Source: Amoebidium appalachense (Eukaryota; Ichthyosporea). From it: a stretch of DNA of 64,000 nucleotides. Where the stretch lies: positions 6,572,001 through 6,636,000 of the forward strand of contig CAVNZM010000005.1 of the NCBI GenBank assembly GCA_963693365.1. The letters are read 5' to 3'. Made by a program: the position numbers and the translations under genes. Positions within the stretch are counted from its first letter, which is position 1. Each line of letters starts with the position of its first letter. Below the pieces are notes generated by a model that saw only the letters and a program-made list of their open reading frames with translations, did not search any database and had not been told where the DNA came from. Of this stretch, positions 27,129 to 38,848 are shown in pieces.

Positions 27129-28380
27129 TGTTTTAGTTGCGTCTACGTGCAGGTATCTATGATTATACATTAAAGTGTTAGTGTATTGTTCCGAACTCAA
27201 AAAGTAGCATGTTGGTGGTGGCCCTGCCCATATTTACACGTTGATACCTGATAAAAAGGAATTGTGATTAGTACAACTTTGTGGTGTCAACAAAGTAGCT
27301 CAGACCGTCTCTTCAGTAAACTGTAATAGATTTTGGTCCAAGTGGTATAATGACCAGATGTCTGTATATTAATGACGTTAGCGCTAGCCGAGTGCCGTAC
27401 GTATGGCAAGATGTACAACTACTTATTTGAATATAACACATTGTCAAGACACCATGGCAATCACTTCTGGTAATCCCTGTTTGTCTGCAATGCTTCGTTA
27501 TCACCTCTCCCCTCCCACTTCCCCCCCCCCCCCACTTCCCCCCCCCCCCCCCCCCACCACCACCACACACACACACACACATACACGCATGCACGCACAG
27601 CACCCTAACAACGACCACTGCCACCAGCACCCCAGCCCGGGCACACACACGTGCACCTACAGGGTACATACATGCTGTGATAGAAGGAAACCCAGCGAAA
27701 TAAATAGCGGCAAGTGAGACAGTCGATTGGCAACCACACACGGTTCTACGTATACAGTGGTGGGGAAGAAAGAACCCAAATCAGAACAGAAAAGGTCTAT
27801 AGAACTTGGTTATATGGTGGGTATTTTATAAGCTGACAAGATTTTCACTGGTATACGTACTAGCGCATATGCAGACATGCGCAAACCCATGCGCGTTCAT
27901 ACGCACACTTGCAAACCACAAACAAAACCGTGCAGTACCGTAAACACAAGCACGCACACAAATCGTCCCAACCTCCCCGACTCCGGAGCACACAACCCTG
28001 CCGAACTGTAGCAGCTCAAGCACACATGTGGGACCTAACTGCAAGTTTTTATTTATTCTGGTGCCCATCACAATTCATCCGAAAATAGGTGTGAGGGTGC
28101 ATCCTGCATGCAACAAGAACGGATCGTTCCCAGTTCCTTATACGTATGCGTTGAAGGTCCGGGCGCATACACAAGCACACTCTACCAATCCCTCTCTCTC
28201 GTTTCTCTCAGGCTTGTCGCTCTCATTCTCCCGCCCCTCCCCGCCAGCCCCCCCTGGGCCCGCTCCCCCTCCCCCCCCCTCGCCCCCGTCCATCTCCCCC
28301 CCCCTCCCCCAGGGCCTCCGCCCCTCTCCCTTTCCCGTGAATGACACAAAAGCGTCACACACACCCCCTCCCTCCCCCTC

Positions 28381-28411
<31 letters not shown>

Positions 28412-29728
28412 ACACATACACACACACACACACACAGACACACACACGTACACACACACACATTCCAGACCTGCTGCAAAAAAAATTGCCCCGCTCGATC
28501 CATTTACTAAAAAGAGCTAATCCGCTCGTTTCTTCACTATTACTAGACCCATTTCCCCCTACACACACACACACGAATACACACACCACCACCAGTACCA
28601 CAGCACCACCACCGCGGATGACGTATGTAAAGCTTCTGTTCTTTCTAGAAAAGGGCCAAAGCTGCTCGTCTAGCGATTGGCCTCCTTCCCGCGCACTTTC
28701 TAAATATGGAATTTCGTTTTTTGTCTGAGCCAAATACATGTCTTTAGTGGAAAGATACGATTGGCCATTACACATATTTCTGGTATACGTAGCAACCAAG
28801 GCAAAACTCTCAGAGAATATTTAGATAGCAGCTTTATTATAGATTGAGCATCAACTGCGTATATACAATAGTTCTAAGCCTTAAAGCGAACCGTTATTAA
28901 GAATGTGTACCTGTTAGCATTTATAAGATTTTATGTATTTGCAGGACTGACCAGCGAACACCATCCAAAGTATGCTCCCTCCTGTTTTTCTCAAAACCAA
29001 ACTTCATAACTTTTGATTAGTTCTAGATCAGAAACTATTTCTGCCGTGCTGTTTACATCAATCAGCATAATTCGTTAACTCAACTCCAATAGGGGTTGGC
29101 TAGGCTGTGTTTCTGAGGTGGTGCGTTTTCTCCCACACAGCAGGTGATGATCAGATAGCATACCCTCGTTTTCTACAGTTTTTTTTTTGTTTTCAAGCTG
29201 CAATTGGGTAAGGAAAGGGCACTCTTGACGCCCCCGTGAACCCGAGGGACAGGAGCGTTTGGCTTCCCATTTGTATTTGCTCATAAAAGCGGCTCGGCTT
29301 TTCCTGCCATACAGGTAAGTTCGTGGCTGCTTTCTCGTTTTGGGGTTTGTAACGGATTCAAATCAGATTGCTGAGACAAGGAACTGAAAAGGCGATGAGC
29401 GGAATGTTTTGGAAAGGAAGAACGACAACGAAAGTAGATGGCGGTTATTGCCCAAGTAAATATCCAGTGATAAGTTTGTGGGCTGTGACTGCATTCACAA
29501 ACGTTTCTGTTCAAGATTTTCGAGTCCTTGTTTGCAAGTCGGGGCGGTGTGATTGTGCGTCCGGTGTTCACATCTCTTCTTTTTCGATATATGTCGGCAC
29601 TGTTGTAGTCACCTTGAACATTCTTTCATTTCATTTCTTATAATTTTTTCTAAGACACATCTTCCATTTCCATCCTCTTCGTCTCTAGAAACTAACGACC
29701 CGTTATGTTGTCAAACAGGTGCTAGAAG
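27129..29728. other. Intergenic region between the 7TM gene and the AlkB-like gene
   Basis: Mostly balanced, AT-leaning DNA with C-runs and (CA)n at 27520-27590 and 28380-28460. Open frames are short and without motifs. An acceptor-like CAAACAG at 29712-29718, just before the AlkB-like start codon, suggests a 5' UTR intron. Confidence 0.5.
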
Positions 29729-31884
29729 ATGACAGATACGCTGGCAGATGCGTTGCCCAAACCTCCACCCAGAAACACCCGGGCTCCCTCTGGCCCTTCT
29801 GACCGGGTTATGCGCGATCGCACAGCTCCAAAGCCCGTTGTGGACAACATTACAGCACCTCATTTGCCATCTAAACGTAGACAACAGAGTACACCTGCGG
29901 CTGCGCGTATACAGAGCCTTTCTCGCAATGTGCGACGAAGGAATACCGAATTGATCGCAGGGCCAAAGAGAACGATTAGGCGTGAAAAACATAATGGGCA
30001 AGCTAACACCACAGGCACCATCCGTGTTTCGAAACGGGACTCTCGGTTGGCACCTAAACGTCCTGTGCGGAGAAGCCATGTTGACCCATCTGCAGAAAAG
30101 GTGGTCCGAAGACGGAAACCTCGGGTTGATGGGGAAGCTCAAACGGTAAAGCGCCAAAATAAGCGAGATCAGACAACCGTTGTCAGAAAGCAGGTGAAGG
30201 AGAGAGTGAAGGCTGTCGCGAGGAAGAGGGCGGCTGTGAGGTTAGAGAGGGAAGGAGCAGTGAACCGGGAGGAAGGAAGAAGGGTGAGGAAGGGGCAGGG
30301 GGATAGGGAATACTATTGGGGGGTGGGAGGGCAGGTGGACATCTTGGCCCCGACGGCACGAAAAAGCAAGAGGAGAAAGGTCGACAGTGATGGTGAGTGT
30401 GTGATAAATTGGTCTTTTTTGTGCGTGTGTGGAATGTTGTGCCCTCGTTACACACTACCTTTCATTTTGTTGTCAGCCGTAGCAGCAAGGTGTGACTTCT
30501 TGTTTGCGGGCCCTTTCACGTCAGGATCTGGGTGTATCATTTCTCTTCTTTCTTTTTTTTTTCTTTTTGGAGGGGGAGGGGTGGTGTAAGTGTGCATTCG
30601 TTTGTTGTGTGTGCGTGCGTGCCTGCATGTATGTCTTTTGATGGTTGCCTCACCTACCTTACAGCTACAAGGAAAAAGGCTGTGGTGTGTGTGTGTATGT
30701 GTGTGCTTTTGGGGAAAGGGGGGGGGGGGGGGGAGGGGGGTCAGGTCTACTTAGTTTTGTCGACTTGCTTGTCATCCGCTGATGGCGCATGATTTTGTCC
30801 CTGCGCAGGGGAGGAAGAAGCACCCCAGGCCCCCGACATTCGCATCAAACGTCGCGGTCGGAGCAAGCTGCCTGTCGTACCTCCGCCGGCCAACTCGGCA
30901 GAGATACCACAGGGGTTCACGTACAAGGAGGACTGGATCTCGCCTGACCTTGAAAAGGCTTTGATTGAATATTTCCGTTACCGTTTGCACGATGGCCTCC
31001 CCATGGGCCCACCCCATCCAGACCCAACAGATAACACCGACCCCGGTTCCCCGCCCCCGACACCCGATAGCGTCCCTGGTACGCCACCCAACCAAACGGA
31101 GAGCGGGGAGGGGGCGGAACAGTGATGGAAACGAACATGGGAGCACGGAGGCACAGTCTACGCCGGCCATGGCGCACATGGGTGGGTGTGGGTCGCTGGA
31201 GCCACCGCGTGGAGCGCACGGTACGCCATCGCGGCGCATCAGCGAGCGGCTCACAACCACACCGGTGGTAACGGGTGAGGGGGGGTTGGTGGGTAAGCGT
31301 ATGGGATTCGCACCGTATACGCTCCGTGACTCGCACTGTTTGCGTGCGCTGCATTGCGCGCGGGGGGCGGGCGAGCCGATTCGCATTTCCGAGGGGCGGC
31401 ATGGGAACAATGCGCGGTTTTTGGTTGAGGAGATGGAGACTTTCATGGCGGATCTGGCGGAGGAGATTAGGGCGGAGTTTCCTGGTGAGCTTAGGCCGCC
31501 TTCGCTGGACTATGCGCAGGTGGGTGGGATGGGGTGTTGTTGGTGTGGTTTGTGACTCTTGTGGGGCAGGCCGTGTCGGTTGCATCGTTTTATTTTTTAT
31601 TTTTTTTATTATTATAATTTTCCCTTCAATTGTGTGTGTGTGTGTGTGTGTGTACGCGCACACGCGCGCCTGGTGGTGGCGGGTTAGTGGTGCGTCAAGG
31701 GCTGATGCCAGAAGATGCTAAAGGAGGAAGTGATTGTGATGAGTTTTGTGTTTCTTAGTAGGGTTGTTGGGATAAGACAAGCTTGCGGATGGGGTGTGTA
31801 GGTGTAAGAGTTCTTTTCTTTCATGGACAGATGGGCTGCTTTTGGATGACGCCGGTGGTGGTCTAGGATGTTATGTATTGCCGG

Positions 31885-31929
<45 letters not shown>

Positions 31930-32053
31930 CCCTCCCTCTTTTTGGCAAAACCAACGGCAGTTGGGTCCAGAATTTGGTGTGCATGCTTTATTTGTGAAAA
32001 ACGAAAATCGGATTGGTTTCGTTTTTCGTAATCTTTTCCCCCTTGGTTTTCCT

Positions 32054-32093
<40 letters not shown>

Positions 32094-33402
32094 CTCACGG
32101 GGGTTTTGGCTGTGTTGATACAAAGGTAGTGAATCCCATGGGTATATTTGGCAGTGTGGGAACTGCTATGGGAGATGTTGCCGAGTGGTGTTGTGTCTGT
32201 GTGTGTGTGTGTGTGTGTGTGATTATGTTTGGTTGTTTTTTGGATGTGTGTGTGTGTGCGTGTGTTGTGGGGGATTGGGGGGGGGGGGGGGGGGGGGGGG
32301 GGATTGCAATGTGAACGTTGAGTCCGGAGCTAGAGAAGTGGCGTGCGATGTAGAGCACCTCACAGGCGTCATGGTGTCCCTCGCTGTCGTTATCTGGCTA
32401 TCATACGGTTTTTTTTTTTGGTTGTGGTTGTGGTGTTTTTTTCTCTCTTTCCTGTATCGAAAATGCTCGTCGTTCAGTTCAAGGGGATTTTGATGTGCGC
32501 TTTGCTCAGCTGTTGCTGTGTCACGTGCATATATGTCTCACTATGCCCAAATATCCCGATCGCTGCATTTCATATGAACCGGACCGTAATGGTGAATTGC
32601 ACAGGTTATCTTGATTTCTCTTGCAACTTCTTTTGATTTGTGCTTATGTATCCAAGCATGCTTATATCCACCACAATCCCCGTAATTTCCTACCAAAATG
32701 CGTCTAATGTGTAATTTACTGGTTCGGATACCTGTATATTCCTACTTTTTTTATAGTTTCATAAAAAGAATATTCAAGAATGCCCATATCCACAATAGTG
32801 ATTCTAATCCGCTGCCGGTATGTTTCAAATCCTGCCCGAGTATCTTAAACCTCCTCGTTACTGGTGCAAACCCAAATGTGCTCAAGTGTACACATAGTTT
32901 GCCAAAGAATCTTAAAATGAACTTTCACGCTCACATTTCCAGTCACGTTCATATCCAATAAATACTTAAATCTGCTATCCGCCTGCAGGTGAACGTCATT
33001 GCCATGAACGACAAGCACAAGCACCACCACCACCGTTCCTCCTCCACCACCTCCGCACCCGCCGCCGCCAATACCGCTAGTCCATCCGACCCCACCCAGC
33101 CTCCTCCTCCCCTCGAAAAGAAACCCGAAGATGAAGGGGCCATGCGCTATGTAGGAAGCCGTCGCAAGCAGGTAGTTCTTGATTATCATCGCGACCACGA
33201 CGAGCTTGGAGATATCGCCGTTGTTTCTCTGATGGGTTCGTGCACGTTGCGTCTGCGCAAGGGCGGGATGGAGTATTCGCGCACGGTCAAACCCGGGTCT
33301 CTTTATCTGTTGAGGGGGGCATCGAGGTTGTTGTGGGAGCACGCGGTGGACGACGTGGAGGGGGAGAGGATTAGTATTGTCTATCGTAGCAAGCGCTCTT
33401 GA
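29729..33402 (+). CDS. AlkB-like 2-oxoglutarate/Fe(II) dioxygenase with basic N-terminal extension
   Basis: Exons 29729-30392, 30809-31519 and 32989-33402 (stop TGA at 33400-33402) join in phases 1 and 0 to about 595 residues. Residues 1-222 are disordered and very Arg/Lys-rich. The catalytic part begins in exon 2 (QGFTYKEDWISPDLEKALIE) and ends in exon 3 with the full AlkB signature: YHRDHDE gives the HxD iron ligands, then VVSLMGSCTLRL, a second His in LLWEHAV 51 residues later, and RISIVYR, the RxxxxxR that binds 2-oxoglutarate. HxD-to-His and Arg-to-Arg spacings match the family. Members remove alkyl or methyl groups from DNA, RNA or protein; which applies here is unknown, but the basic tail favours nucleic acid. 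A His-rich low-complexity insert (KHKHHHH) precedes the HxD. Exon 2 needs one base removed, best in the G5 run at 31110-31114, to connect its two halves. Confidence 0.75.
31884..31927. repeat. Poly-T run in AlkB-like gene intron 2
   Basis: About 40 T, followed 130 nt later by a G-run of about 38 nt (32055-32093), both in the sense orientation of the gene. Confidence 0.95.
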
Positions 33403-33426
33403 ATAGGTCTTTTTTTTTGGGGTGGT

Positions 33427-33468
<42 letters not shown>

Positions 33469-34616
33469 GTCCAAGCAACCTTGTTTTGTGTGTGGGTGGG
33501 TGGGTGGGTTTGGGGGGGAGGGGGGGAGGGGGGGTCTCTCTTGTGGGATGGTGACTTCCGCATGTGGCAGGGGTATTCCTGGCCTTTGTGTGTTGTGTTG
33601 GGGGATATCGAGTCAATAGGTCGGTGTCGGTTTTGGTTTGTTTGTTTTTGTGTGGGTTGGGGACGGGGATGCTATCTATCATGGAATCGCAGCCGCCACC
33701 ATCGTATTTTGGTGGGGCGGTAGGTGCTGGAGGATATGTTATGACACAACCCTGTTGGAAGTGTCTTGTTTTCATAGTAAGGCGTGTCTGGTGTGTCTTG
33801 GTATCACTGGGTGTTTCAGCATACCGTCAATAGGTCACCCCTGTGCTGTTTAGATATGTAACGTCATATGTTACTTGGATAATATCGTTGATTGGTTGGT
33901 TTTGGACGGGTTGCTTGAATATCGAGCGTTGATTGGGTTGTTGGATATCGATCGTTGATTTTTTTATTTTTATTTTTTTGAGATACATACCGGCGCTGAA
34001 GTGTGGGGTTTTTCAATACGCGCGGGATCCTTTCCTATCCAAAGAGAGGTTTTTCTTTTTTTATTTATATTTTTCGGTTTACTTTTTGATTTCCTGAGTA
34101 GGTTCTGAGTTGAGCCATCTAATCATCTGCCAAGGCCATACCCGATTATGATTGGCTGTTCTATATTTATCCACCAATGAGTGATCCGCAGTAATTGTGT
34201 TGGGCTGTGGCCTGGCTGCCCCCCTCCCCTTCTGATTGAAATGCCGCCTGATGTGTATGCAATGAAGGATATTGATTTGAAAATTCTCACGTTGATCGGT
34301 CAGACACGGAAGTCGACGTCGTGGTGTCCAAGTAAAATCAGCAGTTCCCACCCCCCCCCCCCCCCGGGGGACCTGTGCACAACTTGTGGGCTTGGACCAG
34401 AGGGTTCTGCGCTGCCTATATATTGCTACTTTCAAAGTTTGGTTTTATATAACATCTTTTTTTTGCGCGCTAAAGTGATAGGGTAATCGCGCTTAAATTC
34501 CCGTCCTATCTTCTTTTCTCTTTCTGATCTCGTCCTCTCCCCTTCTGCTCTTCCCCCCTCTCCCCCCCTGCAATCCCAATCCACACACCCATTACCAATC
34601 CCTCTCCGTTGTGAAG
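33403..34616. other. Region between AlkB-like gene and gene G
   Basis: A 48-nt G-run follows the AlkB stop by 20 nt. Further on there are 21-nt direct repeats at 33914-33934 and 33940-33960 (TTGxATATCGAxCGTTGATT), CCAAT boxes near 34150-34175, and an open segment at 34241-34330. That segment starts MPPDVYAMKDIDLKILTLIG and ends at CCAA|GTAAAA. It could be a first exon of gene G, but the phase does not fit directly. Confidence 0.4.
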
Positions 34617-35397
34617 GAGTACTTCACGTGGCGTGCTATTCCGGTGGAAGATAGACCAGATGATAGCTCGCACTTACCGGGACTGTGTTTAGTGGATCGT
34701 TTCCTGTATAAATATCGTTCAGAACAGTTGTGTGAATATGCAACGGGTAGGGAATTGCTCCCCAGATAGTATGTACAATAGCGAGCGTGTGGGTAAATAT
34801 CTAATAGACCAGTTTGTATATGAGTTGCCGTTTTCTTTATAATATTGTGTGAAAGCTTTACAGTGGAGATCTCGTAACAATTACAAAGTTTTCAGATATG
34901 TATGCCCTACACCAAACAACACATCACACCATCATAGCACTTTAAACGAATATGTCCCCAAAAATGTGGTTTGCTCTCAACCTGTATTCCTCCAGACATA
35001 CACACCCGATTTACCCGGGCCCATACACAACATGCCACAGTGAAAGACCTACCGAATCTTGCTGTGCTTGATTTCATAGTTAACTCTGGCGAATTTCTAC
35101 TATTCCAAAAGTGTATGGATTATCTGGACAAAAATGTAATACGGTGTCAGAATGCTGACTAGGGCCGGTGTACTTGGGGATTAAAAAAAAAAAAGAAAAA
35201 AAGAAAAAAAAAAAGAAACTAAAATTATATCTCCACATATGATGTATGCCTGATACGATATATCTCCACATATGATTTGTATGTTGTAAGTGTAACCTCG
35301 ATTTTTTTACATGTATATCTTGTTGGGTGGAAGTACTGTTGGCCTTGGTGCCGACAACTCATCACAGCTCACCTACATGTCGTTAATAAACAGCACA

Positions 35398-35434
<37 letters not shown>

Positions 35435-36010
35435 AGGGTAATGCCTCGATTTTGAAAATTGAAAATTTTCTGGGGCCGCATGAAACAGAGTATATATGGC
35501 GTAAGATTGACTCAGGTCGTGCAACTGTCTTACATGTGTTCTGTGTTTGATATCTCCCCCCACCCCCCCCCTGTCTTTCTCTCGCTCACACACGCACACA
35601 CACACACACACGTGCGCGCACGCACACACCAATCTCTCTCTCTCTCTCTCTCTCTAGATATATATATATATATATATATATCTCCTCTCTCTCTCTTTCC
35701 CTCCCCCTCTCTCTCTCTCTCTCTCTCTCTTGCTCTCTCTCTTTCTCTTCCCCTCCCCTTTCTCCCACCCTCCCTCCTCCCCCCCTCCCCCTTCCTTTCT
35801 CTCCTTCTCCCATTCTCCCAGGCTTCCTCTCCTTCTTCCCTTCTCCCCCCTCTCCCCCTCCCTTTCCCTCCTTCTCCCTTTCTCCCAGGCTTCCTCTCCT
35901 TCGGAAACAATCCTCCCCCTCCCTCCTCCCCCCCCGCCCCCCTCCCCTCCACCCGCCCAACGCACACACACCCTCCTGTTGCAGGGCCCATTCGAGTACC
36001 TTCCTTTTGA
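34617..36010 (+). CDS. Unrecognised gene G, four exons at the 3' end
   Basis: Four small exons connect with consistent phases: 34617-34746, 35041-35135, 35437-35500 and 35985-36010. Phases at the three junctions are 1, 0 and 1. Donors are GTAGGG, GTAATA and GTAAGA; acceptors are GTGAAG, GCCACAG, a C-run plus CAG, and CTGTTGCAG. The joined protein runs from EYFTWRAIPVEDRPDD through FLYKYRSEQLCEYATV and LDFIVNSGEFLLFQKCMDYL to a terminal IWRPIRVPSF and TGA. It looks like a compact helical protein of at least 105 residues. The upstream part is missing or unrecognised. Because four independent phase matches would rarely arise by chance, I think the gene is real although its function is unknown. 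Confidence 0.5.
35656..35680. repeat. (TA)n with flanking CT blocks in gene G intron
   Basis: A TA run of about 24 nt between (CT)n blocks. The surrounding 35580-35960 is almost pure pyrimidine and forms the polypyrimidine region before the last exon of gene G. Confidence 0.9.
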
Positions 36011-36015
36011 TTTTA

Positions 36016-36206
36016 GCATGATATAAGCTATGATCATCGATCGTCACATTATATTTGTTATTTAACCCAATGACGGTTACTTGAAAACCGTTATCTGTGC
36101 AAACTAAGTTGTATATGCCATGCACTGGGTGATAATTCCACACTATATTAGCAGCACATTTCTCAGCCATGAACAGGCCCGCTTTAACCACCGCAACAAA
36201 GAGGTT
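36016..36206 (-). CDS. Candidate minus-strand exon, unrecognised
   Basis: Open minus-strand frame after a GAATTCAG acceptor, of normal composition (FVAVVKAGLFMAEKCAANIV, VTVIGLNNKYNVTIDDHS), ending at AAG|GTACTC. A second open minus frame upstream (36442-36301) starts MAAFHWFVFEMYARLYSDLR in an island after poly-G and GT repeats and ends at TAG. The two do not join in phase. Either may be part of an unrecognised gene. Confidence 0.3.
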
Positions 36207-36495
36207 CAACTGAATTCGGTACTACAAATGTAAGTAAAATACTATGATCTCAAATCTATTATAGTATATCAGTATCTAAGCATGATATCACTAAGTTTCT
36301 AGGATGATTTTTGTTTCAAATCTAAGAGTCTGTAAGTTTCGGTATCTATATCATCATCTTTCTTGTACCGTAGTGGGCGGAAGCGCAAATCTGAATACAG
36401 CCTCGCGTACATTTCGAAAACGAACCAATGAAAAGCGGCCATTCCCCCTTAACCCCCCCCCCCCCCCCCCCCCCCCACAGCACACACTCACACCA

Positions 36496-36680
<185 letters not shown>

Positions 36681-36912
36681 AACTGAGATGGCATATTGTT
36701 TCCTTTCGATGAAAAGGGCTTACAACTAAATCTCGCTGATCGACGAACAAATCGAATCATTAAAAAACCACCCCATCACTCTGTAAATTCATGCCGCACT
36801 GTTCGGGGAACTCCAAGTCTGCCTCTTAATCCGCGAAAGAGTACCCCACAAATCTTTCCGGCCTGCCCCTTCCGATTTACTCCCACTCACCCCCTCATCC
36901 CCCTTATCCCCC

Positions 36913-38252
36913 CTATCTCCTTTTGAAACGTTGGGGTATTCTTTCTCTTTCACAGACCCCCCCCCTCTCTCGCGTTATCCCCTGAGCCTCCCCGGGTTCC
37001 GAAATCATAACTTTCGGCTTTGTTAGGGGGGAAAGTGGGGTTTGGGGGGCCGCATGAGCCCCAACAGACAACCGAACACCGTGACGGAGACTCAACGACC
37101 AGGATTTCTTGCGCGTAGGACCCCCCTCCTGTTTAAATTTCACACCCTCGTCCTCTGAAGTTACCGACCCTGCACCGTCGTGGTCTCCCATTTCCTTGAC
37201 TTTCTCCTTTTTCTCCTCCGATTTTTCCCCGTCAAATTTCAGTGTTGAACCCTCCCCATTCTGCGTAATTTCATCTTTCCGCAGTTGATTTTCCGCCTGC
37301 TGCTGCTGGGGTTTTATCCCGTGGTTATTCCCCATAGACTGCGACAGTCTGCGCGTCAACTTGTACTTTGCCATCTCCGACCACGACTTCTTCCTTGCAA
37401 GTGTCCCAGAGTCGGTCGAATTTAGACTCTCCGTAGACTCCCCCTCCACCCCCATCGCGGATGACGCAAATCGGTCCTTATCGGTAAGCGATTCTGCCGA
37501 TCGAGCCGCGATCGGTGTCGATGTAGGGATGGTAGGCGGAGGCAGCGAAGGGGCGGCGAACGGCTTCTTCCTAATGCTTGGCATGCGAAGGGTCGCGGAG
37601 ATCGAATACGATTTTTTGCGTAAGATTGTAGGTTTTTCCAGGGAGTTTGACTCGGGCTTTGAATCAGAACACATGAAATTATTTGTCTTTGCGTCCTTGT
37701 TTGTGCATGCGGTGGTGGTTGCTTCTACAGGGGAGGAGGGGTAAATAATGTGTGTGGATGTTGTGCTTCCGGCGGGTTCAGAGAGCATTCTCTGTATGGC
37801 GAGAGGGGGTATCGGGTGGGGGGTGGTGGCTGGGCGGGTAGTGGTGATGGAGGTGGCGGTGGCGCTTGAACTGCTGAGGCTGCAATTGCGCACTGTGTGT
37901 GCAACAGTGAGTTGGAAAAAAAAGGCTAGTGGAAACAGGTAAGGCAACCTGAGGAAGGAGGGGGAGGGTAGGGGAAGAGGGGGGGGCAAGGGGGAGGTGG
38001 GGAGGAGGAGGTGGGGGGGGGGGGGGGGGGGGGGGGGGGGATGGGGGGGGGCGGGTGTGAAGGGGAAGCAGGGGGGAGGGGGAGGGGGGAGGGGGGGGGG
38101 GGGGGAGCTTTTTTTTAGTTCTCCTCTCCTTTTTTTTTTTTGATTGCGCAGTGTGTGTGCAAACAGTGAGGTAGAAAGAAGGGGGCTTTTGGAAACAGAC
38201 CAGGCTATGAGACAGACGGGTTGAGGGGAAGGGGAAAAGGGGGGGGAAGGGG

Positions 38253-38284
<32 letters not shown>

Positions 38285-38447
38285 GCTTTTTGGTTCTCTT
38301 ATCCCTGCCCTAAGTAAAAGTTTGTGTGTACGTGGGTTTCTGGAATGGGGTTGGGGAGGTGGGGGGGGGGGGGGGGAGGGAGGGGGAGGGGGGATGGGTG
38401 GACTTCTGTATTATCCCCTCCAACCCCCGCGCCCCCCTCCTTCCCCC

Positions 38448-38483
<36 letters not shown>

Positions 38484-38772
38484 CACACACACATGCCACC
38501 ACCACCACCACCACCATTACAATCACAACTGTCACTTCTTTAACTCCTTAAAGGCCATCACGAGGACACACCAACCGGCACTCACAAGCACATACACACA
38601 TACGTAATACTGCACCAATGCACATATTACATATACTCATTGTCGTACTGTGACTTGTACACATGCACACACTCACAGACGCCTGATGCCACACACAAAC
38701 CAGCTACACACATGCGGGCGCACGCGCGCACGCGCATGCACACACACACACACATACAGACACACACACACG

Positions 38773-38848
<76 letters not shown>

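Noticed and set aside
35530-36209. 207-codon minus frame ending in Arg-Glu repeats
   Set aside because: Most of it is the complement of the gene G intron pyrimidine tract. Only the first 65 codons (36206-36016) look protein-like and are listed separately as a weak candidate.
37748-37942. 64-codon plus frame over the RKKS gene
   Set aside because: Antisense shadow of exon 2; the minus frame is far longer and has matching splice phases.
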